DNA of 64,000 nt from Brevibacillus reuszeri (lineage in GTDB: Bacteria; Bacillota; Bacilli; Brevibacillales; Brevibacillaceae). Position numbers and translations under genes: made by a program. Under the pieces are notes generated by a model that was not told the origin of the DNA, did not search any database, and saw nothing but the letters and a program-made list of their open reading frames with translations. The stretch is taken from assembly GCF_002897295.1 (NCBI RefSeq), contig NZ_BEXF01000016.1:81467-145466 (forward strand), written 5' to 3'. This document shows, piece by piece, positions 53,918 through 61,514 of the stretch (within the stretch, counting starts at the first letter, position 1; every line of letters starts with the position of its first letter).

Positions 53918-54258
53918 CCGATCACCCTTATGTTTATGGCCTCCGAACTCTTCCCGCCTTCTTTTACGTCGAACTTGATTCGCGAACCGGATCGGAGCTC
54001 GCCGCTGACTAGGTTCCTCGCGTGGACGAATACGTCGCATACAGTAAAGCCGAAACCTTTCCTTTTAGAGAACCATTTCATCTGTCCGCAACGCCGCCCA
54101 TTAGCTGGCGGTTGTTTCGGCTCATGACCTGGCGAGGTGAATCCCGTTGACGCGATCCAGTCAAAATGGTCAACTGGCTGCTCCCACGTTGAAACTCGAA
54201 TCTTACCGCCTGCTCTGTCCTCAAACGACGGCAGCTTCTCGGCTACTTGTTGACTCAC
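53914..54258 (-). CDS. Cold-shock-domain protein with N-terminal extension
   Basis: 114 residues. The last 56 form a cold-shock (OB-fold) domain: GQMKWFSKRKGFGF (RNP1-like KGFGF), DVFVHARNL (RNP2-like VFVH) and SRIKFDVKEG. The first 55 residues (SFEDRAGGKIRVSTWEQPVD) have no named domain. Phage cold-shock proteins bind single-stranded RNA or DNA and may adjust host transcription; here the extension is unusual. ATG 54258 lies in the promoter-proximal part of the operon. Confidence 0.72.
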   Translation of the reverse strand: MSQQVAEKLPSFEDRAGGKIRVSTWEQPVDHFDWIASTGFTSPGHEPKQPPANGRRCGQMKWFSKRKGFGFTVCDVFVHARNLVSGELRSGSRIKFDVKEGGKSSEAINIRVIG

Positions 54259-54412
54259 TTCGACCTCTCCTTTTTATATGTGTATTTGGTACGCAAAACG
54301 GTGATTTTGTGCTATTCTTGCCCGCTTTTTGAGCACGTCCGATAGATGGCAAGGGGAATGTACCCCTCGTCTGGCAAGCACCAAAACTGCCTATTTGCGT
54401 ACACGTTTCCAG

Positions 54413-54628
54413 CTATTCGAGTGCAACATCAACGCCGAGTATCCTTCGCATCGAACGTTTCCTCCGATTGGGTACGCGATACTGAATGGCGATCCTCTTT
54501 CCGTCTCGGTAATACCGCGCGATTGGCTCGATATCAGGATAGTAGCGGCGGATTCGCGCCATGATGCCAGAGTCTTCCGTGTATGCTGCAAGATAGTCAG
54601 TGTCAATACGCCAAATGGCATTATTCAT
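54413..54628 (-). CDS. Small basic phage protein, unknown function
   Basis: 71 residues, MNNAIWRIDTDYLAAYTEDS then IMARIRRYYPDIEPIARYYR. Basic and Tyr/Arg-rich, no domain recognised. Ribosome site AAGAG is weak. It overlaps a second open frame (54391-54621) that has worse composition, so this frame is preferred. Confidence 0.5.
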   Translation of the reverse strand: MNNAIWRIDTDYLAAYTEDSGIMARIRRYYPDIEPIARYYRDGKRIAIQYRVPNRRKRSMRRILGVDVALE

Positions 54629-54707
54629 CTCTTGACTTTTTCTCCTGATTTGACTTAAAATTAAATTGGGTAACTACGACCAAAAATCGATATCCTGACA
54701 AAAATAA

Positions 54708-54923
54708 TTAAGCGGGATATTCCCGGATTTTCTGCTCGCTCTCTGGTGTCAGTCCGAACTCTGCAACGATCCGGAGCGCAAGTGTCCTACTTACTGATTT
54801 CATTCCACGCTCAATGTCACTAATCATAGCCCCACTTACGCCGATCTTCTTGCCAAACGCTTCTTGTGTCAGCCTCTCTAGCGCACGGAGTCGAAACACT
54901 AACTCACGGTCTACTGTGACCAT
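54708..54923 (-). CDS. XRE-family regulator
   Basis: 71 residues forming one helix-turn-helix of the Cro/CI type: RLTQEAFGKKIGVSGAMISD-IERG. GGAGG is 8 bases before ATG 54923. Likely regulator of the element's middle or late genes. Confidence 0.85.
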   Translation of the reverse strand: MVTVDRELVFRLRALERLTQEAFGKKIGVSGAMISDIERGMKSVSRTLALRIVAEFGLTPESEQKIREYPA

Positions 54924-55009
54924 TTCAATTACCTCCTTCGTTTTTAATAGTTTCCGAAACTCTCAACTACAAGGGCAAAATAAATAACCTTTGTAGTCGT
55001 CCCTTCCCA

Positions 55010-55993
55010 CTATATAGCATGTTTGTCCAGACTGTGAGAATGATTCCGATAGTTCTGCCACTCGCGACCGCGCACCCATTCTGCCGATACGTCCTGAATG
55101 TTGTACGTTACAATCTCGCCCGGCTCCTCCACTTCCCTCCATTTCTGCCACCCTCTCGGATTGTATCGATTACACTCGTATTCAGATTCCGGAACCCAAT
55201 TGGGAGCGCGTCTCCCGTTTCGAAACCGCTTATTCATATCTTCCACGTTTTCTTTGGCGTAATCTCCGGCGTCTCGCGTCTCATTTCGTCCCATCCGCGA
55301 GTCTTTTGTTGGTGTCTCTGAATAGAACGGAATCTCGCGCAGCTCTACTGGACTATAGAACGGGTACTCTAGCGTATGGCGTGCCTGGTCCTTCTTCGTT
55401 CTTGTATCACCTGTTCGCCCTACTCGCTGCCGAATCTTATCCTTATACGCCAGACACTCGTCTCCGCATATCTTGGCACCATTGTTCCGGCTGCGATCGA
55501 GAAAAAACCATTCGCAAACTTCGCAACGTTTGATCCTGTGCCTGTTTCGCCGCCCAATCGGGAGGTGCCCGTAGTATCGGAGAAAAACGAAGTCGGCCGC
55601 GCCTGACCCGATGTGTGGCCGATCCTCCACCGCGTACTTGTCCGGCACCCTGGTTTGCTTGAGGCCGTGCACATGATCCTCCGCGAGTATGTAATCCGCC
55701 ATATAGTCAAGTAGCGCCGGAACAGACGGGCGGCCGTTGATTAGCGTGTGGGCCGACTTCTCGACCGCGAGCAACGGCTTGTCAGCGACCCGTTCCCATC
55801 GGTCCTCCGCCTTGACGTGCTCGAGCTGAGACCATTGCTCGCCGACGATCTCGTCAGTTATGGAACGGACAATCTCCGACCGACGGGCAAACGGTGTTTC
55901 AGAGTGCTTGCGGTAATGTGCGCGCTTGTGGTTCGGGAAGCCTCGGCGGGCGATGGCGGATAGTCCCGTGTGTTGTATCGCTTGTTTCTGCAA
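55010..55993 (-). CDS. Uncharacterised phage protein with CGNR-like zinc-finger motif
   Basis: 327 residues. TTG start 55993 is backed by GAGGAGG 7 bases upstream. A central CEVCEWFFLDRSRNNGAKIC-GDEC segment has two Cys pairs, as in CGNR or treble-clef fingers. Flanks are rich in Arg, Tyr and Trp (RGREWQNYRNHSHSLDKHAI near the end). DNA or RNA binding is plausible. The largest gene of the early block, its role is unknown. Confidence 0.65.
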   Translation of the reverse strand: MQKQAIQHTGLSAIARRGFPNHKRAHYRKHSETPFARRSEIVRSITDEIVGEQWSQLEHVKAEDRWERVADKPLLAVEKSAHTLINGRPSVPALLDYMADYILAEDHVHGLKQTRVPDKYAVEDRPHIGSGAADFVFLRYYGHLPIGRRNRHRIKRCEVCEWFFLDRSRNNGAKICGDECLAYKDKIRQRVGRTGDTRTKKDQARHTLEYPFYSPVELREIPFYSETPTKDSRMGRNETRDAGDYAKENVEDMNKRFRNGRRAPNWVPESEYECNRYNPRGWQKWREVEEPGEIVTYNIQDVSAEWVRGREWQNYRNHSHSLDKHAI

Positions 55994-56179
55994 ACGACGA
56001 CCTCCTCTTATCCATGTGACGTTTACGACACGCGGCTATCTTGGTTATTGGTTAGTTTTCTTCTACGCGAATAAGGTATTGTATATCTTCTATCGCGCTA
56101 GTCTTTTATCGCGTGTACTTTCTTATATAAATGACGATTTCGCGAATAAGGCATCTATGCCGTCATGAGCGATATTATT

Positions 56180-56260
56180 ATGGCTCTCGTTATAATGGCT
56201 CTTGTTTAAAGATGGTTCTTGTTAACGTGACTAGTAACCACGTGACACCTACCACGTGAC
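56180..56260. repeat. Iteron-like repeats beside the replisome-organizer gene
   Basis: ATGGYTCTYGTT occurs at 56180, 56195 and 56212; ACGTGAC at 56225, 56240 and 56254, so six motifs at 14-17 bp spacing directly downstream of the replication-like gene. GCGAATAAGGYAT also repeats at about 56067 and 56142. Candidate origin. Confidence 0.5.
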
Positions 56261-56262
56261 GT

Positions 56263-56622
56263 TTAGCTACTGTTTCGCTCCTTGTTCCCGAACTGCAGCT
56301 GAGTTTCTGGCGACAGCGTGTATACGTTATTTGCCCATGTTCCAGGCCCTGGCTCTCTCCGCCTCCGCACACTGACGATCGGCTTTCCGTTCCACCGATA
56401 TTTGACAAGACGTCTAATCCGTCGACTGGCGCTTTCACGTGCAATACCTAACCTCGCCGCGATCGACTCCATTGACGGATAGCACTCGCCGTTCTCGTCC
56501 ATGTATGCAGCCAGGACGCAGAGAGTTTGCCACCTCTCCGCGCCCATGTCCGCTAGGAGTCCGGAGTGTATCGCGTCAACGTACGTTTTATAGAAAATCC
56601 GCGTTTCCTTTTGTTCGTCCAT
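56263..56622 (-). CDS. Replisome-organizer-like winged-helix protein
   Basis: 119 residues. YKTYVDAIHSGLLADMGAER followed by CVLAAYMDENGECYPSMESI and RLGIARESASRRIRRLVKYR is the HTH_36 pattern found at the N terminus of phage replication initiators and organizers. GGAGG precedes ATG 56622. The C-terminal partner domain is missing, so it could act with a host or helper replication protein. The iteron-like repeats right behind it support a replication role. Confidence 0.68.
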   Translation of the reverse strand: MDEQKETRIFYKTYVDAIHSGLLADMGAERWQTLCVLAAYMDENGECYPSMESIAARLGIARESASRRIRRLVKYRWNGKPIVSVRRRREPGPGTWANNVYTLSPETQLQFGNKERNSS

Positions 56623-56729
56623 ATATCGCTGAACCTCCGTCCTAATCCGTGATATAATCGTAGTACAATCGTTTATTTACCGAAGGAACACGCCGCCGGG
56701 CCCGCCAGCCTAACGGCGTGGTTTTCGCT

Positions 56730-57113
56730 TTAAAAATGGACAAACTCCCCGTCCTCATCGACCTCTCCTAACCAACTCCACTCAGGCGATACCGCGGTAA
56801 TTAACATATCCGCCTCTTCTTGATTGTTTGCCCATACATAGATCGGATAAACACATCCTCTTTCGTCTGTTTCAACTGCACCGTATAGTATTTCTCCAGC
56901 GCTTGAGTCATTTATAGTTGACACTCCCCGTTCCAAATGAATCTTCTTTAGGCGCTCTCTTTCTACCTCTCGATGAATCTCCGCATCACCCAATCGCGTT
57001 ATAAACTCTGCTGACAAAGCTTCTTTTACTTCATTGATTGCTGCTATTGATGTGAGTAGGTTTGTACTTTCCTTCGCCAAAACTTCCATAATTTTTTCGC
57101 TTACTGTCATCAT
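56730..57113 (-). CDS. Element protein of unknown function downstream of the repeat array
   Basis: 127 residues, ATG 57113 (or 57110) after GGGAGAG. N-terminal 60 residues are helical (MTVSEKIMEVLAKESTNLLT), the C terminus acidic (SWLGEVDEDGEFVHF). No domain recognised. Codon use is more AT-rich than in the virion genes. It is the first complete gene after the 1-kb micro-ORF array and would share its transcript. Confidence 0.55.
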   Translation of the reverse strand: MMTVSEKIMEVLAKESTNLLTSIAAINEVKEALSAEFITRLGDAEIHREVERERLKKIHLERGVSTINDSSAGEILYGAVETDERGCVYPIYVWANNQEEADMLITAVSPEWSWLGEVDEDGEFVHF

Positions 57114-57179
57114 TCAACATCTCTCCCATATCGTTTATTTGTCCGTTGGCTTGTCCGACATTCGACCGGTTGCTTCCGT

Positions 57180-58190
57180 TCACATGGCGGAACCCCTCCT
57201 TACTTTATAGATGTGCTTTTTATGTGCATTTTGGGACACCTACTTATATAGCGCACAAAAAATTATAATATTGGTACATCACCCCCTTATCTTATAGAGT
57301 GTTGATCGCGGCAAAATTGGGACAATCCCCTCTTATTTTTTTATACGCACACCTTTCATCAATTTTGGTACATCACCGCCTCTACTCTTATAAGTACAGA
57401 TTTTCGCAAGATTGGTACATCTACTTTCTATAGGCACAAAATTTCGAGAAATTGGTACATCGTCTAATTACTACTACAACTCTCAGAGTGATTTCGCACA
57501 CTTCCGCGATCATAATGTTATACAACGCTGAGTGCCGTTCTTCACACCTACTGTAATGTACAAGGCGATTTCCCATTCTGCACACTCGCCGCAAAAATTT
57601 TCTCCCTACTTGTATATACGGAGCTCTTTCCGTTTTGCACACTTTCCGGAGAAATGTTGTTACGGTGCGCCTACGTGATTATACGGATGACGCCGTCGTT
57701 TCACGCACTCTCTACTACTTTTAACGCACGAGAATTAAAACCGTACACTCTCCTACTATGTTTAACGATGCACAGGGACGCACTCGAACCATTTGTCGAA
57801 AAAAAATCAGGCAACTACTGATATTCACCTCCTACTTATACAGACACACGAGAAATCAATCTCGCACACCTATCGTATATTTAGTAATACACTTCTAATG
57901 GGTGACCTCGGAAAATCTCCCATAAAGATTTTTGATCCTTTCTAATAACTCCGCAAAATGTGCGTGTGTTTTCGCAGCTACAACAATATAGAAAGTAAAC
58001 TCGTGTTTCGCACACCTTCTATGAGATTTAACGACAGTCGACCTGCTCGTCGCACACTTTTACGAAAATTTTTCTGTCTTCACTAAGATTCTCGTATGTC
58101 CCTGGCGATTTCGCGCACCTACATACAATATCTAAAGCGTTTTTCTTTTTCGCACACTTCTTATGACAACTTAAAAGAAAAATCGTACAT
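57180..58190 (-). repeat. Array of about 18 degenerate repeats of about 47 bp, each resembling a ribosome site and start codon
   Basis: First part: TTGGTACATC-type units at 57231 and 57317 (variants), 57271, 57365, 57412 and 57452, spaced 40-48 bp. Second part: TTTCGCACAC-type units near 57493, 57541, 57579, 57637, 57702, 57743, 57862, 58006, 58049, 58109 and 58148. On the minus strand each core reads as a purine-rich Shine-Dalgarno (AGGAGG, AGTAGGTG, AAGGGGGTG) followed by ATG/GTG/TTG. The starts open tiny frames, e.g. 57464-57499, 57428-57460, 57388-57420, 57287-57325, 57244-57279 and 57180-57239, mostly 10-35 codons, with openings MYQ or MSQ in the left group and MRN, MKN, MQN, MRE in the right. 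No conventional gene fits here. Confidence 0.65.
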
Positions 58191-58206
58191 ATTTAGGAAA
58201 AATAGG

Positions 58207-58236
58207 TTGTAACAAACAAACGTTCTCGTGTATAAT
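58207..58236 (+). promoter_or_regulatory. Sigma-A-like promoter of the structured RNA
   Basis: TTGTAA (58207-58212) and a perfect TATAAT (58231-58236), spacing 18 bp; expected start near 58243. Confidence 0.65.
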
Positions 58237-58243
58237 GAGCATA

Positions 58244-58620
58244 GGAAAGCAAGCCTCCCACAAGGCGATCCGCTAATGATCGTTGGCGCGACCGATAACG
58301 GTACGAGAGGCTTCGCAGTTGCCGGACTAGCACGGTTGCAGCCGAATAGTCCGTGAGCTCGCGAGCATTTGGCGCTACTCGCGTACTGATACAATTGACT
58401 GGTCAGTAGATTCCGCGCCTGCCGAACCGATCCGAACGATTGCCGTCGTTTTGTGGAACGGGACGCGGATATGTGAACGTTTTGCCCTCCCCGTAAGCTC
58501 ACCGCCTGTTGGCGCAAGCTGCAAGCCGATCCGAAGTGTTAGCCGCACCTCGGCGGTTCATCGGACAATTGGCGGACTCGATTAGCGAGAGACGCGGATA
58601 AGTTCGAGTAAGTAACAGAG
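58244..58620 (+). ncRNA. Candidate structured non-coding RNA, about 375 nt
   Basis: Follows a good promoter and has no protein-like frame on this strand. Many nested helices: AAGCCTC (58251-58257)/GAGGCTT (58307-58313) enclosing CGATC/GATCG (58266-58282) and ACCG/CGGT with an ATAA loop (58291-58302); GGACTA (58324-58329)/TAGTCC (58347-58352); GGCGC/GCGCC (58371-58419) enclosing TACTGA/TCAGTA (58384-58408); CCGAT (58526-58530)/ATCGG (58560-58564); ACTCGA (58576-58581)/TCGAGT (58604-58609). CCGATCCGAA and GACGCGGATA each occur twice. No clear terminator seen. Stays unclassified; it matches no family I recognise. Confidence 0.55.
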
Positions 58621-58643
58621 ATGAATTCGCAGGGATTGGCGTC

Positions 58644-58958
58644 TCATGCTATTGTCATCTCCTCGATCGTTCTCGCGAAGGTAAATCCGAGCTCCTCCGC
58701 ACGCTTGACGGACAGGTACGCAACACCTGACGCAGCGTTTACGGTAGCATCCGGAAATAGTCGCACGAACTCCTGCGGTGACAGTGTGACGACCGTACCT
58801 TCAGTGCAACCTACAAGGCGGATATTGTAGCAACCTACGATTGTCCTCCGCCATCCTATCGCGAAGCTCAACGCCTCTTTGATCGTTTTCGGACTATCCT
58901 TCCTTGGTCTTCCTCGCTTGGGCCGTTCTGCAGAAAAATCGTACACTTCAAACATCAT
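58644..58958 (-). CDS. Small DNA-binding-like element protein with AT-hook motif
   Basis: 104 residues from ATG 58958 (GGAGGG-AAAA site). The start MMFEVYDFSAERPKRGRPRK has a PKRGRPRK AT-hook, followed by a helical TIKEALSFAIGW and a globular tail (TVVTLSPQEFVRLFPDATVN). A nucleoid-type or regulatory DNA-binding role is plausible. It is the gene nearest the 3' end of the divergent structured RNA. Confidence 0.6.
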   Translation of the reverse strand: MMFEVYDFSAERPKRGRPRKDSPKTIKEALSFAIGWRRTIVGCYNIRLVGCTEGTVVTLSPQEFVRLFPDATVNAASGVAYLSVKRAEELGFTFARTIEEMTIA

Positions 58959-59021
58959 TTTTCCCTCCATTTTCGGAATGTTCCGTATATAATTGACTGA
59001 CACAACGCTCCCCTACTCGGT

Positions 59022-59357
59022 TCATCGCGCCAAGTCCCATATTAAGTCGAAGTCTGCCGCCTCAGTAGTGCGGACACAGTAACGTAAGTAGAAATCCCAG
59101 CCAGACATAGCGCGCAACCCATCAACGACACGAGCGATACTGCCCTCGTCATTCGTTTGACCGCCGTATGCGTGACCGGATGTAGCGATGTAGGTGCCAG
59201 GCTTGTCCGTTGGCTCTACGACAATGAACGCCAGCTCCTCGCCATCAACGAGGTAGGCCGCGATATCTTGCTCGATAAGAACACCGGAGAAACGTTCCGG
59301 ACCGAACTCTCGCTCGAAATCGTCTGACAGACGGATCGTGATGCGCGGGAATCTCAT
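59022..59357 (-). CDS. Acidic element protein of unknown function
   Basis: 111 residues, ATG 59357 with GGAGG 7 bases upstream. Strongly acidic with beta-rich sequence (VLIEQDIAAYLVDGEELAFI). Not recognised; small acidic phage proteins can be DNA mimics or inhibitors, but nothing specific points to this. Same strand and short gap to the AT-hook gene. Confidence 0.55.
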   Translation of the reverse strand: MRFPRITIRLSDDFEREFGPERFSGVLIEQDIAAYLVDGEELAFIVVEPTDKPGTYIATSGHAYGGQTNDEGSIARVVDGLRAMSGWDFYLRYCVRTTEAADFDLIWDLAR

Positions 59358-59571
59358 AGCGTAACCTCCTTCGTATTAAACGTGAAATACCCCGACCGAC
59401 AATGCGCCACTGGCGTAGCGCTGACGCTGGGTCGCGGAATGAGGGCCGCTGAGGTCAGCATCAAAAATCGGAAGGAGTGATTCGGGGGATGATATGTAAT
59501 TGAGAGCAACAGGCGGGGATGCCCGTTGGTACGATCGGCGCGGATGGGGGTGAGCGCGCGCCTTAGAGTAA
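59358..59571. other. Intergenic segment, no gene seen
   Basis: Between the acidic-protein gene (minus) and the repressor promoter (plus). GC-rich, includes one AAGGAG followed only by a 4-codon frame (ATG ATA TGT AAT TGA). Probably carries the leftward promoter for the early genes; no clear -35/-10 pair was found. Confidence 0.4.
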
Positions 59572-59600
59572 TTGAAATTGTGAGGAAATTGCGGTATAAT
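59572..59600 (+). promoter_or_regulatory. Promoter of the small repressor gene
   Basis: TTGAAA (59572-59577) and TATAAT (59595-59600) at the ideal 17-bp spacing. Confidence 0.8.
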
Positions 59601-59610
59601 AACTGTACTT

Positions 59611-59681
59611 GTCAGGTAGTTGACCGCTTAACTCGTTGACCTAATGATACGATAGTCTAGTTCGCATGTCAACTAGTTGAC
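59611..59681. promoter_or_regulatory. Three repressor operators
   Basis: A perfect palindrome GTCAACTAGTTGAC (59668-59681) and two imperfect copies, GTCAGGTAGTTGAC (59611-59624) and CTTAACTCGTTGAC (59627-59640). They lie between promoter and start codon of the regulator, consistent with autorepression or roadblock. Confidence 0.65.
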
Positions 59682-59705
59682 CAACATTTTTTTGGAGGTT
59701 TTTTC

Positions 59706-59918
59706 ATGGCGATTCGTTTCCGTTTGGGAGAGGTAATGGAGCAGCGCGGCTTAGATCAAAAAGATATCATAGAAATTACCGGCCTATCTCGTAATACGGT
59801 AAAGGTGCTAGCTCTAGGGGCAATCGCGAGAGTTGATTTCGAGTCACTTAATAAACTATGTATGGCGCTCTCTGTGACGCCAGGAGACCTGATTGAATAT
59901 ACACCGGACAGCAAATAA
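59706..59918 (+). CDS. Cro/CI-type small repressor (YozG-like HTH)
   Basis: 70 residues forming one helix-turn-helix: QRGLDQKDIIEITGLSRNTV-KVLALGAIARVDFESLNKL. GGAGG precedes ATG 59706. The only plus-strand regulatory gene of the element and directly preceded by three operators, so it is the probable lysogeny repressor of the element. It lacks a cleavage or ligand domain. Confidence 0.85.
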   Translation: MAIRFRLGEVMEQRGLDQKDIIEITGLSRNTVKVLALGAIARVDFESLNKLCMALSVTPGDLIEYTPDSK

Positions 59919-59953
59919 GCGCCCCCACTAAACGGGAAGCGCTCTTTCTTTTG
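59918..59953 (+). terminator. Terminator of the repressor gene
   Basis: AGCGCCCCC and GGGAAGCGCT pair (small bulge), followed by CTTTCTTTT. Confidence 0.75.
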
Positions 59954-59959
59954 CAAATA

Positions 59960-60622
59960 CTACTTAAATAGACGATCCGTAATAACCCTCACGTAACTAA
60001 TATTCTCCGGATTACCTTCCAAGTCTTTTACTACGTTTACGTAATAGAAGCCGTCTACATTGTTGTACTGCATGTAGTGCGGAGCCTCATTGTCTGGCGT
60101 TAACCCATCCTCCACTGCGAGCCCCACCACTCTCATTGCTTTGGCCGCGTCCTCCGGATATTTAAATGTTTCGGCTGGTGTGACCTCGATCCTCGCGGCT
60201 ACTCCTTCAAGGAACATGACACTTATTTCGCCAATATCGGTTTTGTATGTGTGACGCAAGTAAGGCATTTTTTCGTCCGTTGACACTACTGTCCATTCTC
60301 CGTCCTCTGTCGCGGTAGGCTTACCGAGTAGTGTCGACACGTCGGATTCCGTTTTGCCTGCGATGGCTTTGACGCCTGATTTCGTGGGCTGATCAGCACT
60401 GGTGGATATGCCGACCTGTACCGAGACGTTTCCTGCTGGCTGATCCGGTTTCTCTAATCCGTACTTTGCCGCTATCTCCGCCTTGTCTTCCTCAGTTAAC
60501 GTTGTCGCCGCGGAAGGCTCAGTTGCCGGAGCTGTTACGGGTGCTGTCGGCGCGTCCGGCTCCTTCGCGCTGCATCCCGCTAGAATTGTAATTGCGGCAA
60601 GTATGTATAGCGTACGTTTCAT
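59960..60622 (-). CDS. Element-encoded lipoprotein
   Basis: 220 residues; signal peptide MKRTLYILAAITILAGC with lipobox Cys17. A Pro/Ala/Thr-rich linker (about 20-45) is followed by a globular domain with KAIAGKTESDVSTLLGKPTA and later YYVNVVKDLEGNPENISYVR. Surface lipoproteins on prophages can confer superinfection exclusion or alter the envelope. ATG 60622 is chosen over 60640 because it starts the signal peptide. A TATAAT lies about 36 bp upstream. Confidence 0.78.
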   Translation of the reverse strand: MKRTLYILAAITILAGCSAKEPDAPTAPVTAPATEPSAATTLTEEDKAEIAAKYGLEKPDQPAGNVSVQVGISTSADQPTKSGVKAIAGKTESDVSTLLGKPTATEDGEWTVVSTDEKMPYLRHTYKTDIGEISVMFLEGVAARIEVTPAETFKYPEDAAKAMRVVGLAVEDGLTPDNEAPHYMQYNNVDGFYYVNVVKDLEGNPENISYVRVITDRLFK

Positions 60623-60754
60623 GACTAAGCGAACCCCCATCCGCTGTAATTCCCTAAATTATACCATAATAGCGCTGGTTCACGGTGGACTATCATCTTT
60701 GGCGCAAAAGTCAAAGATAAATTTTGAGACGCGGATTTTTCTGACACATGTTGA

Positions 60755-60789
60755 GGGGGTAAATAGGGGGTGGTAGGGGTGGTGTAGGG
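60755..60789 (+). other. G-quadruplex-forming motif
   Basis: Four runs on the plus strand, GGGGG (60755-60759), GGGGG (60766-60770), GGGG (60776-60779) and GGG (60787-60789), separated by 6-, 5- and 7-nt loops. Located in the non-coding gap between lipoprotein and recombinase genes. Confidence 0.55.
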
Positions 60790-60889
60790 TAGACCCAAAG
60801 ATTCTGAACCTGTAAGCAAGTTGTATACACATGACGAGGGGTATTTTGCATAAAGCCCTGGGGGTAATTAGAACACAAAAAAAGACTCC

Positions 60890-61453
60890 CTAGACGGACG
60901 CCCTCTTCAACGCGCGATATAACGTTGCCTTGCTTATGCCTGTGATACGCTCGATCTCCGGTACACTCTTCTCCTTCGCGTTGTATAGCTCGATGGCGTG
61001 CGTCAGCTTGGCGTTACCATCGCCGTACTTTACTGGGCGACCTCCGACCTTACCGCGCGCCCTCGCCGCCTCCAAGCCTGCGCGCGTACGCTCTACGATG
61101 ATATCCCGTTCCATCTCCGCAAGTACCATGAGCATACGGAACATAGCTTTACCAACGGCGGTCGATGTGTCGATCTGATCGCGGATGGATACGAGCTCTA
61201 TGCCGCGCTGCTCTAGTTCCTCCGCCAGTTCAAGCAGGCGCTTTGTGCTCCGGCCCAACCGATCCAACTTGTAGATGACAAGCGTATCACCCTGGCGCGC
61301 ATACGATAGCAGGCGGTCCAGTTCCGGACGATCGTCCTTCATTCCGCTAACCTTCTCGCGATAGATTTCGTCACAGCCTGCGCCTGTTAGCGCGTCGATC
61401 TGTAAGTCAAGCGATTGGTCCTGCGTTGATACACGAGCATAGCCGAGTTTCAT
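60890..61453 (-). CDS. Serine recombinase, resolvase/invertase family
   Basis: 187 residues. The catalytic Ser is in LGYARVSTQDQSLDLQID (Ser9), with R in YKLDRLGRSTKRLLELAEEL (R67, R70). The E-helix is TAVGKAMFRMLMVLAEMERD and the C-terminal HTH is KSVPEIERITGISKATLYR. Length and motifs match small resolvases. ATG 61453 uses GGAGTG. Its own promoter is overlapped by candidate res sites, so it likely represses itself and resolves multimers of the element. Confidence 0.92.
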   Translation of the reverse strand: MKLGYARVSTQDQSLDLQIDALTGAGCDEIYREKVSGMKDDRPELDRLLSYARQGDTLVIYKLDRLGRSTKRLLELAEELEQRGIELVSIRDQIDTSTAVGKAMFRMLMVLAEMERDIIVERTRAGLEAARARGKVGGRPVKYGDGNAKLTHAIELYNAKEKSVPEIERITGISKATLYRALKRASV

Positions 61454-61485
61454 GCGGATCACTCCGTTTCTTATTCGTTACCCAT

Positions 61486-61514
61486 ATTATACCAATCGTA
61501 TCACAAACGGTCAA
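61486..61514 (-). promoter_or_regulatory. Promoter of the serine recombinase
   Basis: Minus-strand TTGACC (61514-61509), 17-bp spacer, TATAAT (61491-61486). Confidence 0.75.

Noticed and set aside
56690..56722. CACGCCG/CGGCGTG hairpin followed by GTTTTCG on the plus strand
   Set aside because: Could be a terminator for a short plus RNA with the TATAAT at 56651, but no -35 box and only a weak T run.
57205..58190. Reading the repeat array as CRISPR
   Set aside because: Repeats are degenerate (not near-identical), spacing varies, and no cas genes are in the window.
58161..58517. 118-codon minus-strand frame over the structured RNA
   Set aside because: No ribosome site; composition is Arg/Ser-rich as expected when reading antisense to GC-rich stems. 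Retained only as an alternative to the RNA.
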